64,000 nt of DNA from Xanthobacter dioxanivorans (GTDB lineage: Bacteria > Pseudomonadota > Alphaproteobacteria > Rhizobiales > Xanthobacteraceae): the NCBI RefSeq assembly GCF_016807805.1, contig NZ_CP063362.1, forward strand, positions 4,506,501 through 4,570,500. Reading direction: 5' to 3'. Each line of letters opens with the position of its first letter. The first letter of the stretch is position 1. Below the pieces are notes generated by a model. It saw only the letters and a program-made list of their open reading frames with translations, was not told the origin of the DNA and ran no database searches. This document shows, in pieces, positions 57,453 through 64,000 of the stretch. The position numbers and the translations under genes were made by a program.

Positions 57453-58226
57453 TCAGGAGGCGTAGCGCGCGGCTGGCTTGGCATGTGAAAAGCCCGGCAG
57501 CATCGCCCGGCGCGCCGCTTCGAATGCCTCCCACTGGGCCGCGTCAGGCAGTACCGGGATGCTGACGGGCTCCCGGCGATCGAAGCCGTTCAGGGCGGCA
57601 TCCACGAGATCCTCCACCTCCATGACCGCGGGCAGGTCGTCCACATTGCGCCCGGAACGCGCCCAGATGTCCGTCCGCGTCGCAGCCGGCAGGACGGCCT
57701 GCACATAGATGCCCTTGGGGCCGAACTGGGTCGCCAGCGCCTGCGAAAGGGTCAGCAGGAAGGATTTGGTGGCGCTGTAGGTGTCGGGGAAGATGTCGGG
57801 GGCGAGCCCGACGACGGACCCGATGTTCACGATCGCCCCCTCCCCTCGTGCCACCATCCCAGGGATCGCGGCGCGAGCCAGCCGGGTGGGCGCGGTGACA
57901 TTGAGACGGATCAGCCAGTCCAGATCTGCGGCATCGGCCGTGTCGAAGGTCCCCGGCAGGTTGGCGCCGGCATTGTTGATGAGCAGCCCGATGGGAGCGC
58001 CCCCGAGCCGAGCCTCGACCTGCGCCAGCTGCGTCGGCTCGGTGAGGTCCGCCGGCAGCACCTCCACCGCGACCGCATATGCCTGTCGCAGGCGGGCGGC
58101 GCGTTCCTCGAGCTTGTCGGCGGCACGCGCCACCAGCACCAGGTCAAGCCCTCGGGCGGCCAGCCGATCCGCGTAGACGGCGCCGATGCCGCTGGACGCG
58201 CCGGTGATCAATGCAGTCGTCATCAT
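57453..58226 (-). CDS. SDR family oxidoreductase (DltE-like)
   Basis: A 257-residue short-chain dehydrogenase. Cofactor loop [19 protein letters not shown] at about residues 8-26, VARAADKLEERAARL after strand two, NNAGANLPGTF, catalytic serine in VNIGSVVGLAP and the pair in YSATKSFLLTLS. It belongs to the DltE/YqjQ-like branch with an FGPKGIYVQAVLPAATRT segment. A GGGAGACAG site precedes two consecutive ATG codons. It diverges from the TetR gene across 117 bp with an 18-bp palindrome, so repression by that regulator is likely. Confidence 0.88.
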   Translation of the reverse strand: MMTTALITGASSGIGAVYADRLAARGLDLVLVARAADKLEERAARLRQAYAVAVEVLPADLTEPTQLAQVEARLGGAPIGLLINNAGANLPGTFDTADAADLDWLIRLNVTAPTRLARAAIPGMVARGEGAIVNIGSVVGLAPDIFPDTYSATKSFLLTLSQALATQFGPKGIYVQAVLPAATRTDIWARSGRNVDDLPAVMEVEDLVDAALNGFDRREPVSIPVLPDAAQWEAFEAARRAMLPGFSHAKPAARYAS

Positions 58227-58276
58227 CTGTCTCCCGTTCCAGGGCGCCCCGGGGTGCGCCGTATCCCGACTCATTT

Positions 58277-58294
58277 AGATGATAATCATCATCT
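58277..58294. promoter_or_regulatory. Palindromic operator between SDR and TetR genes
   Basis: AGATGAT-AATC-ATCATCT is a perfect 7+4+7 inverted repeat 51 bp from the SDR start and 50 bp from the TetR start. A further GATCATCTA half-site at about 58310 repeats the arm. This fits a TetR dimer site controlling both genes. Confidence 0.55.
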
Positions 58295-58343
58295 TGAATA
58301 GAGGTTTGTGATCATCTATTTTTGATTGGAACGGAGAGCAGCG

Positions 58344-58958
58344 ATGAGGCGGAGCCGAACCGAGAAGGATGAAAGCCGGCGCCAGATCCTGGCTGCGGCG
58401 GCGCGGCTCTTTCGCGAGCGCGGCGTCGATGGCGTGACCGTGGCCGAGGTCATGCAGGCGGCGAAGCTGACCCATGGCGGCTTCTATCGCCATTTCGCCG
58501 ACAAAGACGATCTCGTCGCGCGGGCGGTTGCCAGCGCGCTGGAAGACGGGCGCGAGGGGAATGCCGGTTCCGCCGGCCAGAATCTCGCTGCTTTTGCCGC
58601 CTCCTACCTGACCGAAAAACACCGGGACAATGCCGGAAGCGGCTGCGTGTTCGCCTCCCTCGGGCCGGAGCTCGCGCGCGGATCGGCGCCGGCGCGGCAC
58701 GTCACGACCGAAGCCATCCAGCGCACCATCGAGGCCTTCGCTCCCACGGCCCCCGGCCGGAACGACGCTGAGCGGCGCGAGGCCGCCATCGGCACCTGGG
58801 CGGCCATGGTCGGTGCGCTCGTCCTGTCGCGCCTCAGTGACGACAGGGCGTTCGCGCAGGAGGTGCTTGACGCCACCCATGCCTGGTTGACGAGGCAGGG
58901 ACTTCGGGAAGGCGATGGTGATGTCGGGGTCGAGCCGAACCCCTCTGGCGGCGGCTGA
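58344..58958 (+). CDS. TetR/AcrR family transcriptional regulator
   Basis: A 204-residue repressor. The N-terminal helix-turn-helix reads ILAAAARLFRERGVDGVTVA, EVMQAAKLTHGGFYRHFADK and DDLVARAVASAL. The ligand domain has a cysteine in GSGCVFASLGPELAR, a pattern seen in the electrophile-responsive NemR/YxaF-like group. It diverges from the SDR gene with a shared palindrome, so it is likely an autorepressor and SDR repressor released by a reactive small molecule. GGAGAG lies 7 bp before the chosen ATG. Confidence 0.9.
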   Translation: MRRSRTEKDESRRQILAAAARLFRERGVDGVTVAEVMQAAKLTHGGFYRHFADKDDLVARAVASALEDGREGNAGSAGQNLAAFAASYLTEKHRDNAGSGCVFASLGPELARGSAPARHVTTEAIQRTIEAFAPTAPGRNDAERREAAIGTWAAMVGALVLSRLSDDRAFAQEVLDATHAWLTRQGLREGDGDVGVEPNPSGGG

Positions 58959-59458
58959 ACCTGTAGCGAGAAGCTCCCAAAGCCGGGCCGAACGAGACCT
59001 GCAACGGACCGAGGACTGCCGCGCCGAAAATTGCGGGCGCGGAAAAGGCGATGCACGCCCTGTGGGAAAAGCCGTGTGTCGTTGTTACGTTCAGATGAAG
59101 CACCTGCCGCCGGTGTATTTTTGGCGTGGGCACGCGCATTGATCGCCGCGGTTGAAGGTTCCACAACATTCGCGGAAAGCGTCGACGGCGACTGTTCCGG
59201 CTGAAGTCCAAATTCCCGCCACTTGCCCATGCGGACGGCATGCCGTCCTCAATTTGGGCAGCGAACGGATACTGGAGCCGCTCTTTGCCTGTGGCCTCAG
59301 GTCTTCGCGGCCGGGCGGCAAGCGGGAGCTGAACCGGCATCGATCCCGGCCCCGGGCTGTTCCGCCGCCGGCGCGCCGATGCGCTTTCGAGCCTCCACCG
59401 GAATGGCACATCCGTTGCATTGCACCTTTCGTGAAATATTACCGAAGGGGACGCGGAT
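58959..59458. other. Non-coding stretch before the peptide transporter operon
   Basis: 500 bp in which I see no supported gene; the frames on the minus strand have biased composition and no family match. The right end should carry the promoter of the transporter operon; AAGGGG at 59445-59450 is its first ribosome site. Confidence 0.45.
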
Positions 59459-60511
59459 TTGCAGGACATGGAGCAGGCACGCGATCGCGGCGGCCCGGCT
59501 CAGCCGCTCGTCATCGCCCGCGGACTGACCAAGCACTTTCCCCTGAAGCGCGGCTTCTTCGGCGGCGATGCCAAGGTGAAGGCGGCGGACGGCGTGGACT
59601 TCGAGATCATCAAGGGCGAGACCCTGGCCATCGTCGGGGAATCCGGCTGCGGCAAGTCCACGGTCTCGCGCCTGCTGATGGGGCTGATGCCGCCGACGTC
59701 CGGCGAGGTGGTGTTCGACGGTGAGCTCGTGGGCTCCTCGGCGCTCGCCATCAACGACTTTCGTCGCCAGGCGCAGATGGTCTTCCAGGACAGCTACGCA
59801 TCACTCAACTCGCGCCTCTCCATCGAGGAATCCATCGCCTTTCCGCCCATGGTGCACGGGCTCTCCCGCGGCAAGGCCGTCGCCCGCGCCCACGAACTGC
59901 TCGAGGCGGTGGGCCTCGCCTCCGCCCAGTATGCCCGGCGCTATCCCCACGAGCTGTCCGGCGGCCAGCGCCAGCGGGTGAACATTGCCCGCGCCCTCGC
60001 GCTGAGGCCGCGCCTCGTCATCCTGGACGAGCCGGTGTCCGCCCTCGACAAGTCGGTGGAGGCGCAGGTGCTGAACCTGCTCATCGACCTTAAGGAACAG
60101 TTCGGCCTCACCTATCTCTTCATCAGCCACGACCTGAACGTGGTCCACCACATGGCCGACCGGGTGCTGGTCATGTATCTCGGCCGCGTCGCCGAGATCG
60201 GCCCGGTGGACGAGGTCTTCAGGGCGCCGGCGCATCCCTATACGCGCGCGCTGCTGGCCAGCCGGCCGTCCATGGACCCGCGCCGCCGGCGCACCGCCCC
60301 GCCGCTCCTGGGCGACCCGCCGAATCCGGTGGATCCGCCTCCCGGCTGCCGCTTCATCAGCCGCTGCCCCCTCGCCGAGCCGGTGTGCGCGACCTGCCTG
60401 CCCGAGCTGACCGGCATGGGGTCCGCGACTGGCCGGAACCGCCACGCGGCCGCCTGCCTCTCAATCCTCCCCTCCAGCGGGCACAGCCTCGCAAGCCGCA
60501 TGGTGGCGTGA
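59459..60511 (+). CDS. Dipeptide/oligopeptide ABC transporter ATPase (DppF/OppF type)
   Basis: A 350-residue ATPase. Walker A is GESGCGKSTVSRLLMG (about residues 62-77), the signature LSGGQRQRVNIARAL and Walker B LVILDEPVSALDKSV. The C-terminal oligo_HPY extension with CRFISRCPLAEPVC is typical of DppF/OppF, and its cysteines may bind an iron-sulfur cluster. The TTG at 59459, spaced 8 bp from AAGGGG, is taken as start; an ATG nine bases later is the alternative. The stop overlaps the next ATPase start by one base. Having the ATPases before the permeases is unusual. Confidence 0.88.
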   Translation: MQDMEQARDRGGPAQPLVIARGLTKHFPLKRGFFGGDAKVKAADGVDFEIIKGETLAIVGESGCGKSTVSRLLMGLMPPTSGEVVFDGELVGSSALAINDFRRQAQMVFQDSYASLNSRLSIEESIAFPPMVHGLSRGKAVARAHELLEAVGLASAQYARRYPHELSGGQRQRVNIARALALRPRLVILDEPVSALDKSVEAQVLNLLIDLKEQFGLTYLFISHDLNVVHHMADRVLVMYLGRVAEIGPVDEVFRAPAHPYTRALLASRPSMDPRRRRTAPPLLGDPPNPVDPPPGCRFISRCPLAEPVCATCLPELTGMGSATGRNRHAAACLSILPSSGHSLASRMVA

Positions 60512-61485
60512 TGTCCGGAACCCTTGTGAAGGCCCGCCAGCTCAAGGTGCGGTTTGTCCAGAACGCCAGCGCCGTGAACGCGGTCAACGGGGTCGATTTC
60601 GATCTCGATGCCGGCGAGGTGCTGTGCATCCTCGGCGAGAGCGGCTCGGGCAAGTCGGTGACGCTGCGCGCCCTGATGCGCCTCAACCCGGCTTCGAAGA
60701 CGATCATGTCCGGCGCCCTCGAGGTGGGCGGACACGACGTGGTCACCGCCTCCGAGGAGCAGATGGCGGCGCTGCGGGGGCCATTCGTCTCCATGATATT
60801 TCAGGAGCCGATGACGGCACTGGACCCGGTGTTCACCATCGGCCACCAGATCACCGAGACCATCGTCCGCCATGAGGGCGTCTCCCGCCGGGATGCGAAG
60901 CAGCGGGCGCTGGAACTGCTGGAGATGGTGCAGGTGCCATCGGCGAGGCGGCGGCTGGCGGCCTACCCCCACGAGCTGTCCGGGGGCCTGCGGCAGCGGG
61001 CGATGATCGCCATCGCCCTCTCCTGCCGCCCGAAGCTGCTTCTGGCCGACGAGCCCACCACCGCCCTCGACGCCTCGGTGCAGATCCAGATCCTGATGCT
61101 CCTGCGCGAGATCCAGCAGGAGATGGGCATGGGCATGATCTTCGTCACCCACGATCTCGGCGTTGCGGGAGAGATCGCGGACCGCATCGCGGTCATGTAT
61201 GCCGGCCGCTTCGTCGAGGAAGGGCCGGTGCTGGAGATGATGACCGCCCCGCTCCACCCCTATTCCCGCGGCCTGCTCGGCGCCACTGTGCGCGAGGGCT
61301 CGCGTGGCACCCGGCTCACCACCATTCCCGGCGCGCCGCCGGACCTGCGCGATCTTCCGGATGGCTGCGCCTTCGCCCCCCGCTGCGGCGAGGCGGAAGG
61401 GCTGTGCCTGTCCGAATTGCCGCAACTGCGCGCGCCGGAGCCGGGCCGCGCCGCCCGCTGCATCCATGTGGAACACCGCGCTTGA
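60511..61485 (+). CDS. Dipeptide/oligopeptide ABC transporter ATPase (DppD/OppD type)
   Basis: A 324-residue ATPase partner. Walker A GESGSGKSVTLRALMR, the block VSMIFQEPMTALDPVFTIGH characteristic of OppD/DppD, signature LSGGLRQRAMIAIAL and Walker B LLLADEPTTALDASV. The C-terminus carries the HPYSRGLLGA and CAFAPRCGEAEGLC oligo_HPY motifs. The ATG overlaps the stop of the previous gene by one base. A gap of 139 bp precedes the permease gene, which could hold a secondary promoter. Confidence 0.92.
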   Translation: MSGTLVKARQLKVRFVQNASAVNAVNGVDFDLDAGEVLCILGESGSGKSVTLRALMRLNPASKTIMSGALEVGGHDVVTASEEQMAALRGPFVSMIFQEPMTALDPVFTIGHQITETIVRHEGVSRRDAKQRALELLEMVQVPSARRRLAAYPHELSGGLRQRAMIAIALSCRPKLLLADEPTTALDASVQIQILMLLREIQQEMGMGMIFVTHDLGVAGEIADRIAVMYAGRFVEEGPVLEMMTAPLHPYSRGLLGATVREGSRGTRLTTIPGAPPDLRDLPDGCAFAPRCGEAEGLCLSELPQLRAPEPGRAARCIHVEHRA

Positions 61486-61624
61486 GGGGGCTTCAGGCGC
61501 AAACAAGGTGCGTCCGCTCGAAGACACGGCATGCGCCCCGATGCCATGAAGCGGGGGCCGGGACCGACGGGACCCGGCTCCTGCCCCCGTCATCGGCTGG
61601 CGGCCACCGCACGGGAGTCCCTGC

Positions 61625-62569
61625 ATGTTGCGTTACACCATCCATCGCGTGCTCTACGCCATTCCCATCGCGCTGGCGGTGAGCCTTGTCTGCTTCATGC
61701 TGGTGCACATCGCCCCCGGCGATCCCATCGACGCCATCCTGCCGCCCGACGCCTCGGCCGAGACTGTGGCCTTGGTGCGCAAGGACTACGGGCTGGACAA
61801 GCCGCTGCCGATCCAGTTCGGCCTGTGGCTCGCCCACGTGGTGCAGGGCGACTTCGGGCGCTCCATTGCCAACCGCCGCCTTGTCGGCGACGAGCTGGCC
61901 AGCGCGGCGGGCAAGACCTTCATCCTCGCCGCCTCGGCGGCGGGGCTGGGCTTCGTGATCGGCTGTGTGCTCGGCGGGCTCGCCGCCGTCTTCCGGGGCA
62001 CCTGGATCGACCGTACGGCGGTGGGCTTCGCCGTCGCCGGCGTGTCGGTCCCCCATTACTGGCTGGGCATGGTCCTCGTCATCGTCTTCTCGGTGCTGCT
62101 GGGCTGGCTGCCGTCCATCGGCGCCGGCCCAGGGGACTGGGCGTGGGACTGGACCCACATCCGCCACCTCATCCTGCCGGCTGTGACCCTTTCGGTCATT
62201 CCGGCGGGCCTCGTGACGCGCACCGTGCGCGGGGTCGTGGTGGAGATTCTCGGCCAGGACTTCATCACCACGCTGAGGGGCAAGGGCCTCAGCCGCCGCA
62301 TGATCCTGCTCCATGTGGTGAAGAACGCCGCTCCGAATGCGCTGGCGGTCATGGGCCTTCAGCTCGGCTACCTCATGGGCGGCTCGATCTTGGTGGAGAC
62401 GGTCTTCGCCTGGCCGGGCACCGGCATGATGCTGAACCAGGCCATCTTCCAGCGCGACATCCCCGTGCTCCAGGGCGCGACCCTGGTGCTGGCCATGATC
62501 TTCGTCGCCCTCAATCTCGTCGTCGACCTGATCCAGACCGCCCTCGACCCAAGGATGCGCCGGATATGA
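61625..62569 (+). CDS. Dipeptide/oligopeptide ABC transporter permease (DppB type)
   Basis: A 314-residue inner-membrane permease with six helices. The first helix YTIHRVLYAIPIALAVSLVC is followed by HIAPGDPIDAILPPDASAET, the standard DppB periplasmic loop. The EAA coupling loop is VVEILGQDFITTLRGKGLSR, and the C-terminus VLQGATLVLAMIFVALNLVV with ALDPRMR closes the family pattern. It overlaps the DppC gene by ATGA. Confidence 0.92.
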   Translation: MLRYTIHRVLYAIPIALAVSLVCFMLVHIAPGDPIDAILPPDASAETVALVRKDYGLDKPLPIQFGLWLAHVVQGDFGRSIANRRLVGDELASAAGKTFILAASAAGLGFVIGCVLGGLAAVFRGTWIDRTAVGFAVAGVSVPHYWLGMVLVIVFSVLLGWLPSIGAGPGDWAWDWTHIRHLILPAVTLSVIPAGLVTRTVRGVVVEILGQDFITTLRGKGLSRRMILLHVVKNAAPNALAVMGLQLGYLMGGSILVETVFAWPGTGMMLNQAIFQRDIPVLQGATLVLAMIFVALNLVVDLIQTALDPRMRRI

Positions 62570-63468
62570 CAGACGCTTCCTCCGTTTCGACCAAGCTTGC
62601 CGTATCCCGTCGCGCCGCCGCTCCGCCGCGATCCAGCTACTGGCGGGAGGTCGGCAAGAGGCTGCTGCGCGACAGGCTGACGATGGCCTGCCTCGCCGTC
62701 CTCCTGCTCATGGCGCTGGTCATCGTGCTCGCGCCGCTGATCGCCCCCTACAATCCGCTCCAGGGCAGCATGGCGCGGCGGCTGAAGCCGGTGGGCTATC
62801 CCGGCCACATCCTGGGCACCGACGAGCTCGGTCGCGACATGCTCACCCGCCTGATCTACGGGGGGCGGCTGTCCTGGTTCGTGGGCCTGACCCCCGTGGT
62901 CATCGCCTTCGTCGTCGGCGGCGCCCTCGGCATCACCGCGGGCTATGCGGGCGGGCGCGTCAACATGCTGATCATGCGCACCACCGACGTGTTCTATGCC
63001 TTTCCCTCGGTGCTGCTGGCAGTCGCCATCAGCGGGGCGCTGGGGCCGGGCATCGGCAACGCCATCGTCGCCATGACCATGGTCTTCATCCCGATGATGA
63101 TCCGCATCTCGGAGACCGTCACCACCAGCACGCGCAACCTCGATTACGTGGAGGCGGCACGGGCCACCGGGGCGAACCCGCTCACCGTGGTGCGCGTGCA
63201 CGTGCTGCCCAACGTGCTCGGGCCGATCTTCGTCTATGCGACGGCGCTGGTGAGCGTGTCCATGATCCTGGCCTCCGGCCTCTCCTTCATCGGCCTCGGC
63301 GTGAAGCCGCCGGAGCCGGAATGGGGCCTGATGCTCAACACTCTGCGCACCGCCATCTATTCGCAGCCGTTGCTGGCGACGCTGCCCGGCATCTGCATTT
63401 TCGTGACCAGCATCTGCTTCAACATGGCGAGCGACGGCCTACGCACCGCCATGGACGTGAAGAACTGA
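62566..63468 (+). CDS. Dipeptide/oligopeptide ABC transporter permease (DppC type)
   Basis: A 300-residue permease. The N-terminal OppC_N helix (LTMACLAVLLLMALVIVLAP) precedes LAPLIAPYNP and GTDELGRDMLTRLIYGGR, the strongest DppC signature. The EAA loop is NLDYVEAARATGANPLTVVR with HVLPNVLGPI, and the end GLSFIGLGVKPPEPEWGLML is also diagnostic. It pairs with DppB. The long frame starting at 61531 is a shadow of dppB that happens to join this frame. Confidence 0.92.
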   Translation: MTDASSVSTKLAVSRRAAAPPRSSYWREVGKRLLRDRLTMACLAVLLLMALVIVLAPLIAPYNPLQGSMARRLKPVGYPGHILGTDELGRDMLTRLIYGGRLSWFVGLTPVVIAFVVGGALGITAGYAGGRVNMLIMRTTDVFYAFPSVLLAVAISGALGPGIGNAIVAMTMVFIPMMIRISETVTTSTRNLDYVEAARATGANPLTVVRVHVLPNVLGPIFVYATALVSVSMILASGLSFIGLGVKPPEPEWGLMLNTLRTAIYSQPLLATLPGICIFVTSICFNMASDGLRTAMDVKN

Positions 63469-63880
63469 CGGGATGGCTGCGGCTCACCCGCCGCCGCGGT
63501 CACAAAACGAATGGGTATAGTATTTTTTCATTGCGGAAGCGGACATGAATTGCTTTAATTCGCACGCCCGTTTGTGTCTGAGCTGATACGATCAGCAGTG
63601 AGGCAGTGAAACGGCGCACCTCAATCAGATACACCTGACATGAGCGAGCGCTGACATGCCCCATATTGACCATGTATGCGGAAATTCAACCGTCCGATCC
63701 GGAAACAGATCTTCATATTATTCCACCGCATGGCCGACCAGCCATCCTCTCCCGGTGGTGATCCAACCCCAAAGAACGGCGCAAGGCCGCCGTGTCGCAC
63801 GGCATGCGCAGGTCCGGGCCTCCCCGGCGCCTGAAGCATCCGCCGGGAGGAAGCGTTGCCCGCACATCTCAGAGGTGTTC
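63469..63880. promoter_or_regulatory. Leader of the peptide-binding protein gene
   Basis: 412 bp with no supported gene. It contains a perfect inverted repeat GCTGAT-ACG-ATCAGC at 63582-63596, and AGAGG just before the ATG at 63881. A separate promoter for the binding protein, which is needed in excess over the transporter, is likely here. Confidence 0.4.
63582..63596. promoter_or_regulatory. Palindrome in the binding-protein leader
   Basis: GCTGAT-ACG-ATCAGC, a perfect 6+3+6 inverted repeat, lies 285 bp before the binding-protein start. Candidate operator; no regulator gene is adjacent. Confidence 0.3.
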
Positions 63881-64000
63881 ATGCGATCGAAGTCAGTTTT
63901 CCTGGCCGCTGCGCTCGCGCTCGGCCTCACCGTGGGGCCACTCGGCGCTCAGACGCTGCGCGTCGGCATGACCACGTCGGACGTCCCCACCACCGGGGGC
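63881..64000 (+). CDS. Peptide ABC transporter substrate-binding protein (DppA type), 5' part
   Basis: The first 40 codons are present. A signal peptide MRSKSVFLAAALALGLTVGP with cut near LGA-QTL is followed by LRVGMTTSDVPTTGG, the usual N-terminal strand and nucleation motif of SBP_bac_5 peptide-binding proteins. It is the missing fifth component of the importer encoded upstream, placed last rather than first. The gene continues beyond the right edge. Confidence 0.8.
   Translation, partial: MRSKSVFLAAALALGLTVGPLGAQTLRVGMTTSDVPTTGG

Overview
The window is a high-GC chromosome segment, very probably from a Hyphomicrobiales alphaproteobacterium of the Xanthobacter/Azorhizobium/Ancylobacter kind. 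That is an inference from the ctaA/DUF2842 pair, the dac-tmk-holB-metG row, LrgAB, Liv and Dpp transporters, and codon usage; no 16S gene is present.

Region 1 (1-14.7 kb) is ordinary core genome: heme a synthase, an LrgAB pair with a divergent LysR regulator, O-acetylhomoserine sulfhydrylase, a CoA-binding protein, a TatD nuclease, BioY, then a minus-strand row of a D,D-carboxypeptidase-like protein, tmk, holB and metG, and RlpA. The carboxypeptidase-like protein has lost two of its three catalytic motifs. The region ends at tRNA-Ser(UGA).

Region 2 (14.7-27.1 kb) is an eroded genomic island. A serine-recombinase remnant abuts the 3' end of tRNA-Ser. Behind it lie small redox and accessory genes (SnoaL-like, WrbA, F420-reductase-like, pirin, flavin reductase, SDRs, Atu4866, DUF1330) with LysR and AraC regulators. 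Several broken relics sit between them: three SDR pieces, a DoxX tail, an SDR/monooxygenase scar and a truncated quinone oxidoreductase. A roughly 70-bp element recurs upstream of two island operons, and part of it is found a third time.

Region 3 (27.1-36.3 kb) is a type I secretion cassette on the minus strand: exoprotein, ABC exporter, HlyD-type adaptor, exoprotein. The two exoproteins are paralogues. Each has two N-terminal repeats, exactly seven FSPDG-type propeller repeats, a VCBS-like module and a shared C-terminal motif. One carries a frameshift that removes that motif.

Region 4 (36.8-37.2 kb) is the scar of a deleted type I-C CRISPR-Cas locus: two degenerate repeats around one 34-nt spacer, fused directly to the N-terminal HD part of cas3.

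Region 5 (37.2-51.4 kb) is a metabolic cluster: DMT exporter, 2-oxoadipate dioxygenase/decarboxylase (HglS), two PNPOx-like proteins, a methyltransferase, a LysR regulator, YciI, nitrilase, a ferredoxin-type reductase, an RraA-like protein lacking its usual acidic motif, a complete Liv ABC importer and an SDR. It looks like uptake plus breakdown of an unidentified, possibly nitrile- or amide-containing acid.

Region 6 (51.4-64 kb) holds a stand-alone M41-like metalloprotease, a hybrid PAS histidine kinase next to a single-domain haemoglobin and an OmpR-type regulator, two secreted proteins of unknown function, a divergent SDR/TetR pair, and a Dpp/Opp peptide importer whose binding-protein gene runs off the right edge. 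Three independent -1 frameshifts in short G/C runs (rlpA, pirin, exoprotein 1) raise the question of homopolymer sequencing errors.
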